Assembly (NCBI RefSeq): GCF_021596945.1
Contig: NZ_CP063779.1
Coordinates: forward strand, 3,074,001 to 3,138,000
Source of the DNA: Mongoliitalea daihaiensis
Lineage (GTDB): Bacteria > Bacteroidota > Bacteroidia > Cytophagales > Cyclobacteriaceae
DNA length: 64,000 bases
Direction of reading: 5' to 3'
Both the position numbers and the translations under genes were made by a program. Below are positions 18,226 to 27,592 of the stretch, one piece after another. The notes under the pieces are model-generated. The model was given only the letters and a program-made list of their open reading frames with translations. It was not told where the DNA came from and made no database searches. Within the stretch, counting starts at the first letter, position 1. The number at the start of each line of letters is the position of its first letter.

Positions 18226-20640
18226 ATGACTTCAGTGGCTTCTATTTCAACAAACAAAAAGTCAAAAGTTTTAGATAAAGAACTTTTGTTAAAAGAGTAT
18301 CGACTAGCTCATGAAAGCCGACAGGCTTCGCTCATAGGGAGGAAAGAGGTGTTTATGGGCAAGGCCAAGTTTGGTATTTTTGGAGATGGTAAGGAGTTGG
18401 CGCAGTTGGCTATGGCTAGGCACTTTCAAAACGGAGATTTTCGTGCCGGATACTACAGAGACCAAACGTTCATGTTTGCCATCGGCCAATTGACCATACG
18501 CGAGTATTTCGCACAATTATACGCCCATACTTCGGTAGAAGCTGAACCTGCTTCTGGAGGACGTTTGATGAATGGTCATTTTGGCACACGATCCTTGGAT
18601 GAGGACGGGCAATGGAAGAATTTAATGGAAATGAAAAATTCATCTTCTGACATTTCTCCAACTGCCGGACAAATGCCCAAATTATTGGGACTGGCCATGG
18701 CGTCCAAATTATATAGAAATAATGAATCACTTCATCCCATGACCCAATTTTCCAATAAAGGGAATGAAGTGGCTTGGGGAACCATAGGAAATGCATCTAC
18801 ATCTGAAGGGATGTTTTTTGAAGCGATCAATGCGGCAGGAGTCATGCAAGTACCAATGGTAGTTTCCGTTTGGGATGATGGCTACGGAATATCTGTGCCA
18901 AATGAATATCATACCACCAAGGGAAGTATTTCGGAAATTCTGAAAGGACTCCAACGGAACGATGATCAAAAAGGATTTGAGATTTTTGTTGTCAAAGGTT
19001 GGGATTTTGAAGCCTTGGATAAGGCTTTTGAAAATGCTTCCAGAATAGCAAGGGAAGAGCATGTTCCGGTACTCATACATGTGATTGAGGTGACACAGCC
19101 ACAAGGACATTCTACATCAGGTTCTCATGAGCGCTACAAATCAAAGGAGCGATTGGATTGGGAGAAAGACCATGATTGTCTTGTAAAATTTAAAGATTAC
19201 CTCTTAGTCAATGGAGTTGCCACAGAGGCGGACTTATTTCAAATTGAAAATGAAGCGAAAGTCTATGCTAAAAAAGAAAAAGATGCTGCATGGGCAGCAT
19301 TCAGTTCCGACATCAAACAGGAATTGCAAGAAGCTGTACAATTGATCAGAGCAGCAGCACCTCAAGCATCCGAATCAGCTGCTTTGTTACAATTAGCGGA
19401 TGATTTACAAAAGACATTGAATCCAATCCGGAAGGATGTGGTCTCCACCGTAAGAAGAGCTTTGTGGGCGATGCGCAAAGATGCAGAAGCTGTAAAAGCT
19501 GAACTTAGACATTGGTTTAAAGAACTTTCAGTGCTCAATGAAGATAGGTATAATAGTCACTTATATTCTCAATCCACTGATCAATACGCGAATGTTGCCA
19601 TAGTTCCTGTACGATATGATGAAGGGGCACCTTTGGTAGATGGAAGAGAAGTGTTGCAAGCATGTTTTGATAAAATTCTTGAACGTGACCCTAGATTCCT
19701 TGCTTTTGGTGAAGACGTTGGTAAAATTGGTGATGTAAATCAAGCTTTTTCAGGATTGCAAGCAAAGTATGGTGATTTGCGTGTATTTGACACCTCTATT
19801 CGAGAAGTAACGATTATTGGGCAAGGTATCGGTGCGGCATTGAGAGGGCTTAGACCTATGGCTGAAATTCAGTATTTGGATTATATCCATTATGCCTTGA
19901 TGACCTTATCGGATGATTTGGCTTCCTTAACATACCGAACCAAAGGCGGACAAAAAGCACCTTTGATTGTACGTACAAGAGGACATCGTCTGGAAGGTGT
20001 ATGGCATGCAGGTTCTCCAATAGGTATGTTGCTACATTCTCTTAGAGGGATGCTTCTTTGCGTGCCTAGAGATATGACCCAAGCTGCAGGAATGTATAAT
20101 ACACTGATGGAAGCTGACGAGCCTGCCTTGGTTATTGAATGCCTGAATGGCTACCGTTTGAAAGAGCGAATGCCATCCAATATCGGTGAGTTTAAAGTAG
20201 CTTTGGGGCAACCTGAAATTTTGAGAGCAGGGGCGGATTTAACCGTTGTGACCTATGGCTCTATGTGTAGGATTATCATGGATGCAGCAGAAGAATTAGC
20301 TGAGATGGGAATTGAATTGGAAGTAATCGATGTGCAAACCTTATTGCCTTTTGATGTGCATCATAGCATAGTTGACTCCATCAAGAAAACCAACCGTGTA
20401 TTGTTTGCAGACGAAGATGTACCAGGTGGAGCGTCGGCCTATATGATGCAAAAAGTAGTGGAAGAACAAAAAGCCTACTATCACTTAGACTCAGAGCCTG
20501 TTACCATTGCGGCTAAAGCCCATAGGCCAGCATATTCATCTGATGGAGATTATTTCTCAAAGCCATCTGTAGATGATGTGGTAGAGACTGTTTACAGGAT
20601 GTTTCATGAAGTAGATCCTGTAAGATTCCCGGAAATTTAA
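18226..20640 (+). CDS. 2-oxoacid (branched-chain type) dehydrogenase E1, fused alpha and beta subunits
   Basis: 804 residues. The alpha half (about 20-400) has YYRDQTFMFAIGQLT, HFGTRS, and the thiamine-diphosphate loop GNASTSEGMFFEAIN followed by VWDDGYGISVP. The beta half (about 455-804) has FLAFGEDVGKIGDVNQAFSG, FDTSIREVTIIGQGIGAAL, RTRGHRLEGVWHAGSP and the C-terminal transketolase-type domain VVTYGSMCRIIMDAAEEL and DEDVPGGASAYM. The two halves are separate proteins in many bacteria; the single-chain form is common in Bacteroidetes and is usually called 2-oxoisovalerate dehydrogenase. It decarboxylates branched-chain 2-oxoacids and hands the acyl group to an E2 lipoyl enzyme not encoded here. 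This provides precursors for the iso-fatty acids of these bacteria. Confidence 0.92.
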   Translation: MTSVASISTNKKSKVLDKELLLKEYRLAHESRQASLIGRKEVFMGKAKFGIFGDGKELAQLAMARHFQNGDFRAGYYRDQTFMFAIGQLTIREYFAQLYAHTSVEAEPASGGRLMNGHFGTRSLDEDGQWKNLMEMKNSSSDISPTAGQMPKLLGLAMASKLYRNNESLHPMTQFSNKGNEVAWGTIGNASTSEGMFFEAINAAGVMQVPMVVSVWDDGYGISVPNEYHTTKGSISEILKGLQRNDDQKGFEIFVVKGWDFEALDKAFENASRIAREEHVPVLIHVIEVTQPQGHSTSGSHERYKSKERLDWEKDHDCLVKFKDYLLVNGVATEADLFQIENEAKVYAKKEKDAAWAAFSSDIKQELQEAVQLIRAAAPQASESAALLQLADDLQKTLNPIRKDVVSTVRRALWAMRKDAEAVKAELRHWFKELSVLNEDRYNSHLYSQSTDQYANVAIVPVRYDEGAPLVDGREVLQACFDKILERDPRFLAFGEDVGKIGDVNQAFSGLQAKYGDLRVFDTSIREVTIIGQGIGAALRGLRPMAEIQYLDYIHYALMTLSDDLASLTYRTKGGQKAPLIVRTRGHRLEGVWHAGSPIGMLLHSLRGMLLCVPRDMTQAAGMYNTLMEADEPALVIECLNGYRLKERMPSNIGEFKVALGQPEILRAGADLTVVTYGSMCRIIMDAAEELAEMGIELEVIDVQTLLPFDVHHSIVDSIKKTNRVLFADEDVPGGASAYMMQKVVEEQKAYYHLDSEPVTIAAKAHRPAYSSDGDYFSKPSVDDVVETVYRMFHEVDPVRFPEI

Positions 20641-20702
20641 CAAATAAAAATAGTCCAAGTAGTTGATTGGAATTTCAATGAAAGTCTGACAATCTAACGT
20701 TT

Positions 20703-20737
20703 AAGCCCTCTATCCTCCTCGGATGAGGGCTTTTGTT
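20703..20737 (+). terminator. Intrinsic terminator after the E1 gene
   Basis: AAGCCCTC pairs with GAGGGCTT, with a second inner pairing ATCC/GGAT around TCCTC, followed by TTTTGTTTT. It sits in the short convergent gap between this gene and glgX. Confidence 0.8.
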
Positions 20738-20749
20738 TTGGAAAGATTT

Positions 20750-22861
20750 TTACAAGCCATTATTTTTAATACTTCCCATAGCGATGACTATGCTGTGGGC
20801 TTTGACGTGGTACTGTGTTTCCATGATCCAAGGAGAATCTTTCCATTGCGCAATGTCATGTGGGCTATCTTTTGCGGTATCGATCCACCGTTTCCACCGT
20901 ATAGGGGAGTCATTTACCTGTTTTGGCAATTCAAAAGTAAGGTCTTCAACATAAGCGTTGACCATGTAATGCATGGCCATTTGCCCACTAAGGGAGGAAA
21001 ATGTTGCAGCAATGGCATGTGAATTTTTTCTCCAATCAGGTTGTCCAATCCTGATGCCATGCCATTCAATTAGAGGTTTTTGAAGGAATTCCAGTAAACT
21101 CAAATTAAATCCCCGTTGAGAAGTTTCACGCATTAATCGTTTTTGAATCAGGATTTTGACAAAACGGAACATGTCTTGATTTTTCTCTACCAGGTCCCAA
21201 TCAAACCATGAAATCTCATTATCCTGACAATAGGCGTTGTTATTGCCTTGTTGGCTTCGACATACTTCATCTCCCATCAAAATCATTGGAGCTCCCAAGG
21301 AAAGGATATTGATGACATGGAAATTTTTAATCTGTCTCTTTCGTAAGCGATTGATCAACTTATTATTAGTTGGTCCTTCTATTCCAAAATTATAGCTGAA
21401 ATTTTCATTATTCCCATCTCTATTGCCTTCATTATTGGCAAGATTGTTTTTGTGATTGTAAGAAACTACATCCATCAAGGTAAACCCATCATGGCAGGAG
21501 ACGAAGTTTATACTTTGCTCAGCTTCCCTGTTTTTGGCTGCGTAGATATCAGGACTTCCGATGACGCGGGTGACAAAGTCACTTATTTTTCCAGTATCTC
21601 CTCTAAGAAATGAACGCACATCATCTCTGAATTTCCCATTCCACTCCTTCCAGCTATCACCAATGAAGGAACCTACTTGATACAAACCTGCTGCATCCCA
21701 AGCTTCTGCAATCAGCTTGGTGCCGGCCAATATTGGATCAGATTCTATATCCCAAAGGATGGGAGGATTTTCTATGGGATTCCCTCTTTCATCTCTCGAT
21801 AAGATGGAAGCTAAGTCAAATCTAAATCCATCCACGTGCATGTCCCTCACCCAAAAATGCAATGCTGAAAGGATCATTCTCCTAACAATGGATTGGTTGG
21901 CGTTCAAAGTATTGCCTGTGCCGGAATAATTTTTGTACTTGGACTTGTCTTTTTCTAAAATGTAAAAAATACTGTTGTCAATACCTTTGAAAGAATAGGT
22001 GGGCCCATCTTCTTTGTTTTCAGCAGTATGGTTGAATACCACATCGAGTATGACCTCTATTCCTTCATTGTGCAATGCTTTGACCATATCCCTGAATTCA
22101 TCCAATACTTTGAGGCTATTTGGTTCGGTTGAAAAACCCTGATGCGGTGCAAAAAACGAAACAGGACTATACCCCCAATAATTGATCATCCCAGGAGGTG
22201 CATCTTGGGTGTCAAATTGAAATATAGGTAAGAGTTCTACTGCAGTAATCCCTAAATCTTTCAAATAAGGGATCTTTTCTACCAAACCTGCAAATGTTCC
22301 CCGTTTTTCGGGGGATATACCTGAATTGGGATGCTTGGTAAAGCCACCCACATGCATTTCATAGATGACTGTACGCGAAAATGGAGTTCTTGGGTGTGAA
22401 TCCCCATCCCAATCATAATTGTTGATGTCTACAATGACATTCTTCATGCTGTGAAGACCACCTTTTCCAAGTTTTGTATGTGCTTTTCTACTGTATTGCT
22501 CGGGAATCACTACTGCTTTGGCATATGGGTCTAAGATCACTTTGGATGAGTCAAAGAAGTGGCCGTTTTCGGGTTCGTATGGGCCATGAATTCTATAAGC
22601 ATAAATCAATCCTTCATAAGCACCTTCCAAAAAGATATGCCAATAGTGGTAGGTTTTGTTATATTTCGGGTTTAATGTGAAGACTTCAGCTGGATATATT
22701 TCATTGATATGGTTGAAGATGAGCAACTCGACTAAGGTCGCATGCTTGGAAAAAATACAAAAATTAACTCCACCTTCCATGAGGGTAGGTCCAATAGGAA
22801 AACTTTGACCTTGAAGTGGATTGAATCTTGATTTTTCGGATTGGATATTTCGTATAAACAT
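20750..22861 (-). CDS. glgX: Glycogen debranching enzyme / isoamylase (GlgX-like, GH13)
   Basis: 703 residues from the ATG at 22861. An upstream GTG at 22900 would add 13 residues and is not needed. An N-terminal CBM48-like domain (about 10-120; NFCIFSKHATLVELLIF, YAYRIHGPYEPENGHFFD) leads to the GH13 barrel. Catalytic residues are visible: the nucleophile Asp in VDGFRFDLASIL, the acid/base Glu in LIAEAWDAAG and the third Asp in SCHDGFTLMD. The family hydrolyses alpha-1,6 branches of glycogen-type glucans in the cytosol. No glgA, glgB or glgC is nearby. Instead it follows the GT2 synthase by 72 bases on the same strand and may be cotranscribed with it. Confidence 0.92.
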   Translation of the reverse strand: MFIRNIQSEKSRFNPLQGQSFPIGPTLMEGGVNFCIFSKHATLVELLIFNHINEIYPAEVFTLNPKYNKTYHYWHIFLEGAYEGLIYAYRIHGPYEPENGHFFDSSKVILDPYAKAVVIPEQYSRKAHTKLGKGGLHSMKNVIVDINNYDWDGDSHPRTPFSRTVIYEMHVGGFTKHPNSGISPEKRGTFAGLVEKIPYLKDLGITAVELLPIFQFDTQDAPPGMINYWGYSPVSFFAPHQGFSTEPNSLKVLDEFRDMVKALHNEGIEVILDVVFNHTAENKEDGPTYSFKGIDNSIFYILEKDKSKYKNYSGTGNTLNANQSIVRRMILSALHFWVRDMHVDGFRFDLASILSRDERGNPIENPPILWDIESDPILAGTKLIAEAWDAAGLYQVGSFIGDSWKEWNGKFRDDVRSFLRGDTGKISDFVTRVIGSPDIYAAKNREAEQSINFVSCHDGFTLMDVVSYNHKNNLANNEGNRDGNNENFSYNFGIEGPTNNKLINRLRKRQIKNFHVINILSLGAPMILMGDEVCRSQQGNNNAYCQDNEISWFDWDLVEKNQDMFRFVKILIQKRLMRETSQRGFNLSLLEFLQKPLIEWHGIRIGQPDWRKNSHAIAATFSSLSGQMAMHYMVNAYVEDLTFELPKQVNDSPIRWKRWIDTAKDSPHDIAQWKDSPWIMETQYHVKAHSIVIAMGSIKNNGL

Positions 22862-22933
22862 GAAAAACCTTAGTGAATAATTTATAGGATAAATTTTCAC
22901 TAAGGTAAGGATTGGACAGAAAGAAAAGTGATT

Positions 22934-24382
22934 CTATTGAATATTTTTGGGAAGTTCTCTCGTAAGCCAGCCCCTTCTATTTGCTGTAGCTATCGCATAA
23001 GGCGTAATCCAAAACAGTGAAAAAGTATAATAGATTGAATAGAAGTAGGCCCATTTTGCATCTTCAAACTCCCGCTTGTATGCATAAAAAAATGCGGGAA
23101 TACTTGAAAAAACAAGAATTCCAATAAGCATACTGGTTAGGATTAAAAACGGTTGAATACTTAAGAGAACAATCAATAAAAGTAAAGCGGGGTATGCCAT
23201 CAATACTTTGATCCATTGGTTCAATAGGAGTATTCGGGTACCTATTTTGGAGCCTTCTCTAAAATTAGAAAAGGCGAATTTGCTTAACATGATATTCTCA
23301 CGCACATTACTTCTTTCCCACCGAATATACATTTTACTCAAATTTTTGTATTTGTCAGGGATCTTGGTGAGTACTTCTGCATTTTTCTGAAATAGTACTT
23401 CATAACCTTGTTTCAAAATCATATTGGTCATAGCCCGATCTTCCCCTATGTCCGTTTGTTGCCCTAAAAAGCGTTGATTGATCCAATCAGGAAGACAATT
23501 CATTACAGCTTCTTTTCTATAAGCGGCCAATGCACCGGGCGTGCATAAGACTGAACCAAATACACTCTGTGCAGATCGAATAAACTCAAAGCTAAACGCA
23601 AAACTGACATTTAACATTTTTGGGATAAAGCCATCTTTTTTATTTAAGACCAGTACATTACCTGCTACAGCCCCACACTTAGGATTGACAACGAAAGGAC
23701 TCGCCATATTTCTGAGGGTATTTTTACGAATGATGGAGTCACTATCGATTGTAATAAAAATATCGCCGCTACCTGCGTGAAAGGCTCTGTATAACGCATG
23801 TCTTTTTCCCTTGTTATGTGGTTGTTGCAGAATAGTGATATTTCCGATCAACTCTCTTTTCGCTTTTTGCATCCAGGCCCAAGTGTCGTCCTTACTGCCG
23901 TCATCGATCGTAATGATTTCTAATTTTTTCAACGGATAATTGGAATTTACGATGCTTTTGAGCGTATCATAAACTTGCATGCCTTCATTATAGGCCGGTA
24001 CGATGATCGTACAAACAGGTAACTCATCGTCAGAAACGGATTCGATCGGTTTGTAAAATTTATAAGCAATGGTGATAAAGGCTAGAAAAGAAAGCTTGAA
24101 AGCTAAAATAATCATGGAAAGCATCAAGGTGTAATATCCCCAAGAAGAAGCCAACCGCTGGGTGCGGAATAGCTTAAAATCCGACCAAAAAAAGATTAAG
24201 GAAGAAACAGTGGCTACGAATACCAGTAAAACCAAGCCCCAGAGTAAAAAGTTTTGGTGGGGAAAAGGAGCCACTGCAACATTTTTAAACGGCAATCTGC
24301 TGGGTAAATTAGTAGGTAAAATAAACTTGCTTATCTCTTTGCTTCGGGTAACGACTGAACTACGCTCTTGTCTGATTAGCAT
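22934..24382 (-). CDS. Membrane glycosyltransferase family 2 (processive polysaccharide synthase type)
   Basis: 482 residues. Two membrane helices come first (about 45-66 and 83-108). The cytosolic GT2 domain has CTIIVPAYNEG, ITIDDGSKDDTW (UDP-binding Asp), TIDSDSI (DxD metal site), GEDRAMTNMIL (catalytic base Asp) and a MYIRWERSN segment in the place of the QxxRW motif. Further helices close the C-terminus (about 385-460). This layout is that of hyaluronan/chitin/PNAG-type synthases that polymerise and export a glycan. The product is unknown. No outer-membrane export partner is adjacent. It is the first gene of a probable operon with glgX and shares an intergenic region with the hybrid kinase. 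That region holds sigma-54 type signals. Confidence 0.88.
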   Translation of the reverse strand: MLIRQERSSVVTRSKEISKFILPTNLPSRLPFKNVAVAPFPHQNFLLWGLVLLVFVATVSSLIFFWSDFKLFRTQRLASSWGYYTLMLSMIILAFKLSFLAFITIAYKFYKPIESVSDDELPVCTIIVPAYNEGMQVYDTLKSIVNSNYPLKKLEIITIDDGSKDDTWAWMQKAKRELIGNITILQQPHNKGKRHALYRAFHAGSGDIFITIDSDSIIRKNTLRNMASPFVVNPKCGAVAGNVLVLNKKDGFIPKMLNVSFAFSFEFIRSAQSVFGSVLCTPGALAAYRKEAVMNCLPDWINQRFLGQQTDIGEDRAMTNMILKQGYEVLFQKNAEVLTKIPDKYKNLSKMYIRWERSNVRENIMLSKFAFSNFREGSKIGTRILLLNQWIKVLMAYPALLLLIVLLSIQPFLILTSMLIGILVFSSIPAFFYAYKREFEDAKWAYFYSIYYTFSLFWITPYAIATANRRGWLTRELPKNIQ

Positions 24383-24411
24383 ATAATGTTGGTTTAATTT
24401 TCCAACCTATG

Positions 24412-24427
24412 TCCAAACCCTGTACCA
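24412..24427 (-). promoter_or_regulatory. Candidate sigma-54 promoter of the GT2-glgX operon
   Basis: The minus strand reads TGGTACAGGGTTTGGA, against the consensus TGGCAC-N5-TTGCA. The -24 part has 5 of 6 matches and the -12 part 4 of 5. The usually invariant -12 GC is GG here, which weakens the case. It lies about 30 bases before the ATG and 64-100 bases from the shared palindromes. Confidence 0.4.
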
Positions 24428-24490
24428 GATGTAAAAAGTGTATTTTTTTTAGGTTTGAGCATGTATACCACAGTAATGTGTGGTTTTATT

Positions 24491-24527
24491 CCCCATTTTG
24501 GGGCTGCATCCTGTGTCCCAAAGTGGG
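24491..24527. promoter_or_regulatory. Paired palindromes, candidate upstream activator sites of the NtrC-type regulator
   Basis: CCCCATTTTGGGG (24491-24503) and CCCAAAGTGGG (24517-24527) are two inverted repeats of the same design with centres 25 bases apart. They lie between the divergent GT2 and histidine-kinase genes, upstream of both candidate -24/-12 promoters. Related sequences occur at 29920-29974 and 35094-35131. Confidence 0.55.
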
Positions 24528-24557
24528 TAAAAAATGGATTCATAGTTTTTTTAGCTA

Positions 24558-24573
24558 TGGATTGATTTTTGCA
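24558..24573 (+). promoter_or_regulatory. Candidate sigma-54 promoter of the hybrid histidine kinase gene
   Basis: TGGATTGATTTTTGCA matches TGGCAC-N5-TTGCA with the -24 GG and -12 GC correctly 10 bases apart, a perfect -12 TTGCA and 4 of 6 at -24. A start about 11 bases on would give a leader of some 43 bases before the ATG at 24627. Confidence 0.55.
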
Positions 24574-24626
24574 TGCTACGATGATGCAGATAAAAACAAG
24601 ATTTTTAAGAGTAAATTATCCATCAA

Positions 24627-27158
24627 ATGTCTCAAAAAACAACCCATCAGTCAAAATTTCAAATAGGTAACAAAGTAATTATTGGCTTTTTGCTAGCAGC
24701 AGTTTTGGTTGTCGGAGTCTCAGTAATTACATTTTTCAGCATTCAAAAATTATTGTCAACCGTAGAAAACCTTACAGAGCCAAATGAAAAGCTCGAGCAG
24801 TTGAACGGGTTGATGGCAGATGTATATTTATTGGACATGTCCAAGACTGAACGAACATCTGATAAAGATTCTGTTTTGGAAGAGACCGAACGGAGAATCA
24901 AGGAGCGGCTTGACTGGTTAAAAAGACTGGCAGATGATCCCCTTGAAGTTCAAAGTTTGGAAAAGATTAGCATGGATTTATCCGAATTATTAGTTGTTTA
25001 TGCAGGTTTGGAAGAGGTGCGGTACAATTTGACGAGTCGAACATTCAGTGAAGAAGCGCTCGTGAATATCGAGCGAAGAATTAAGCGACAGCAGGAATTG
25101 AGTGAAATGCAGTTTTTGGGGAGAATTCGAGAAAGAGATTTTTTGACCGAAATCACCCTTCCTGAGAAAAAAAATGACTCTTTGCCATCGATCGACGAAG
25201 ACCTTGAATTGGACGAGGATTTTGTGGAGTTTTTCAAAGAACTTGGGGAACAAGAAGGGAGGAAAACCAGCGAACGTAAATCCAATGAGCGAGCAGAAAG
25301 CACAGATGCTGCTTTGGAAGCTTTAAAAACCTTTATGACCAAAATGTATCAGGATGAGCAGCGATTGAGGCAAAACTTTATCATCCTAGAAACTCGTCTG
25401 ATCAATAAGAATAAGGATGTGTTTTATCAAATTCAGCAGTTGATTGCTACCATGCAAGTAGAATTGCTCGCAGAATACAAAGCAAAAAACGATTCTGCCT
25501 ACGAGCTTACCTATGTGGTTTCTGTTATTTTAGGCATTTTGATATTTTTAGGTGTAGCTGGCTCCCTGGGATTTGTCAATAGTATTTTAACCGAAATTAA
25601 GAAGGGGATTTCGTATCGATCCAAATTAGAGGAAGCGAAGCAAAAATCGGATGACTTAGCAAAAGCGAAGCAGGATTTTTTAGCTAATATGAGTCACGAA
25701 ATCCGCAACCCCTTACATGCTATACAAGGCTATCAACAAGCGCTTGAAAGAACTACCCTTGACGAACAGCAAATTGAATACCTGAAAATGATGGGGTACG
25801 CATCGGATACATTGATTGGTATAGTCAATGATATTTTAGATTTTTCAAAACTAGAGGCAGGTAAAATTAATATAGAAAAATTAAGCTTTGATGCAGCATC
25901 TTTGTTTGTTACCATCAGAAACTTTTATGCTTTACGGGCAAGAGAAAAACAATTGGCTTTTTCTTGGCAAATGGATTTGCCAGAGGGGGGTTGGTTAGTA
26001 GGTGATCAATTGCGGATCAGTCAAATTATGAATAACCTGTTGAGTAATGCCTTGAAATTCACTTCTCAGGGCTTTATAAAAACTTCCTTGACCATAGATG
26101 CCGAGCAATGGTTGATTATTGAAGTTGAGGATACAGGTATGGGTATGTCAGACGAGGTTCAGGCAACTATTTTTCAAGAATTTCATCAAGGGGATTCCTC
26201 CATTACCCGAAACTTTGGAGGTACAGGCCTAGGTTTAGCAATCACCAAGAGATTGGTGGAGTTATTAGACGGTGAAATTACCTTCCGGTCTGAACAAGGC
26301 ACTGGAACCACCTTCCGGGTTATTTTACCGATTGAACTTGGGGAGGCATCTGAGATTGACACTTTGGAGAGGACAAGTCAGCTGATTTCATTGGAAGGGT
26401 ATCAGATTTTATTGGTAGATGATGATAGCATAGGTTTGCGCTTGTTGAGAAATCTCTTGGAGTCTAAAGGAGCCACTGTAATGGATTTCAATGGAGGGGT
26501 GGAGGTGTTGGATAATCTTGATACGGATGTACCCTTGGACCTTGCCATTGTGGATATACAAATGCCCCAGGTAAGTGGCATTGATGTGCTACATTTTTTA
26601 CAAAATCAGCCGCTTTATCAAGAGATTCCTGTTCTAGCCATGACTGCAAATGTTTTTGTTGAAGAAGAGCGAAAACTTAGCAAGGAAGGCTTTACTTCTT
26701 TGTTATTGAAGCCCTTCAGTGAATCACAGTTGATGGCTAAACTAGCGCAATTGGGGATTGGTAATAGCAAAGAAAGTGTTGATCAACATGATCAACAGGA
26801 AGGGGATTCTAAAGAGCCGTGTTCTCTATACACTAAGGAAGATGTAGCGAAGTTTTGTTTGGGAGATGAAGAGCTTGTGGTAGAGATCATGGGAGATATT
26901 ATTGTGGCAACAGAAAAAGACCTGCTTATTTTGCAAGAAAGTCTTCCTAATGCCAATTTCAATAGGATAAGAGAAGTGACACATCAGCTTTCTAGTCGAT
27001 TACGCCAAATACGAGCAGGAAGTGCTGAATTGGCCAAATCCATTGAAATCGCTATCAAAAATGGAGAAAACACTAAGGTGCATAAAGAAGTGGAGCAGCT
27101 GATTGAAGAAGTAAGTCATGTCTTAGCTGTGTTAAAGAAAGATTTCGCTGTTACTTGA
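24627..27158 (+). CDS. Hybrid sensor histidine kinase with receiver and Hpt domains
   Basis: 843 residues. The order is: membrane helix (about 17-38); a large charged, mainly helical periplasmic region (about 40-290); second membrane helix (about 295-318); coiled linker; HisKA with phospho-accepting His at about 357 (NMSHEIRNP). Then comes an HATPase (NNLLSNALKF, DTGMGMSDE, GTGLGLAI, GTGTTFRVILP). A receiver follows (VDDD near 598, phospho-Asp near 643 in DIQMP), then a C-terminal Hpt domain (His near 786 in VTHQLSSRLRQI). This is a complete internal phosphorelay without an output domain. The divergent synthase operon and the nearby NtrC-type and lone-receiver genes are likely partners (inference). 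Confidence 0.93.
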   Translation: MSQKTTHQSKFQIGNKVIIGFLLAAVLVVGVSVITFFSIQKLLSTVENLTEPNEKLEQLNGLMADVYLLDMSKTERTSDKDSVLEETERRIKERLDWLKRLADDPLEVQSLEKISMDLSELLVVYAGLEEVRYNLTSRTFSEEALVNIERRIKRQQELSEMQFLGRIRERDFLTEITLPEKKNDSLPSIDEDLELDEDFVEFFKELGEQEGRKTSERKSNERAESTDAALEALKTFMTKMYQDEQRLRQNFIILETRLINKNKDVFYQIQQLIATMQVELLAEYKAKNDSAYELTYVVSVILGILIFLGVAGSLGFVNSILTEIKKGISYRSKLEEAKQKSDDLAKAKQDFLANMSHEIRNPLHAIQGYQQALERTTLDEQQIEYLKMMGYASDTLIGIVNDILDFSKLEAGKINIEKLSFDAASLFVTIRNFYALRAREKQLAFSWQMDLPEGGWLVGDQLRISQIMNNLLSNALKFTSQGFIKTSLTIDAEQWLIIEVEDTGMGMSDEVQATIFQEFHQGDSSITRNFGGTGLGLAITKRLVELLDGEITFRSEQGTGTTFRVILPIELGEASEIDTLERTSQLISLEGYQILLVDDDSIGLRLLRNLLESKGATVMDFNGGVEVLDNLDTDVPLDLAIVDIQMPQVSGIDVLHFLQNQPLYQEIPVLAMTANVFVEEERKLSKEGFTSLLLKPFSESQLMAKLAQLGIGNSKESVDQHDQQEGDSKEPCSLYTKEDVAKFCLGDEELVVEIMGDIIVATEKDLLILQESLPNANFNRIREVTHQLSSRLRQIRAGSAELAKSIEIAIKNGENTKVHKEVEQLIEEVSHVLAVLKKDFAVT

Positions 27159-27202
27159 GTCTTTTGCCTTGTGTTCTCTAAAACCTGAGGCTATCCGAGG
27201 AA

Positions 27203-27559
27203 TCAAATTCCTTGGATAACTTCGAGTAATTCTATTGGATTTATAGGTTTGGCAATAAAAGCATCTGCACCCTTGGCGATTGCTAGGTGTGCGATTCCTT
27301 CATCTCCATACCGAGTCATGATGACCACTTTGGTAGTTGGGTTTTTCTCTTTGATAATTTGCAATATTTCAATACCATCCATATCCGGTAACCTATAATC
27401 GAAAATACCAATCGAAAACTCTTCTTGTTCAATTAGTTTGAGAGCTGTTTTGCCATCTTGGGCATCTTTTACTAAAAAGCCTTTTTTACTCAAAAATCGA
27501 GTTAATAGTTTACAAAAGACGTTGTCATCTTCTACGATCAAAATATTTGTATTCATCAT
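27203..27559 (-). CDS. Stand-alone response regulator receiver protein
   Basis: 118 residues forming one complete receiver domain: acidic pair ILIVEDDN at the start, phospho-acceptor Asp in GIFDYRLPDMDG, switch Thr in VIMTRYGD, and the invariant Lys in FIAKPINP. There is no output domain. Its sequence around the active site (DYRLPD, KPINP) resembles the receiver of the NtrC-type regulator at 30357 (DYWLPD, KPINP), so the two may read the same phosphorelay. It is the last gene of the minus-strand run after the ATP-grasp-like gene (33-base gap). Two adjacent ATG codons (27559, 27556) are possible starts. Confidence 0.92.
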   Translation of the reverse strand: MMNTNILIVEDDNVFCKLLTRFLSKKGFLVKDAQDGKTALKLIEQEEFSIGIFDYRLPDMDGIEILQIIKEKNPTTKVVIMTRYGDEGIAHLAIAKGADAFIAKPINPIELLEVIQGI

Positions 27560-27592
27560 GACTTTAAATTTAAGTGGAAATTAAGCATTCAA

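Noticed and set aside
18304-19110. Several minus-strand frames across the E1 gene
   Set aside because: They are shadows of a strongly conserved enzyme with all thiamine-diphosphate motifs on the plus strand.
24409-24666. Plus-strand open frame of 85 residues between the GT2 and kinase genes
   Set aside because: It covers the palindromes and the -24/-12 sequence and overlaps the kinase start in another frame. Its Cys- and Phe-rich composition looks random.
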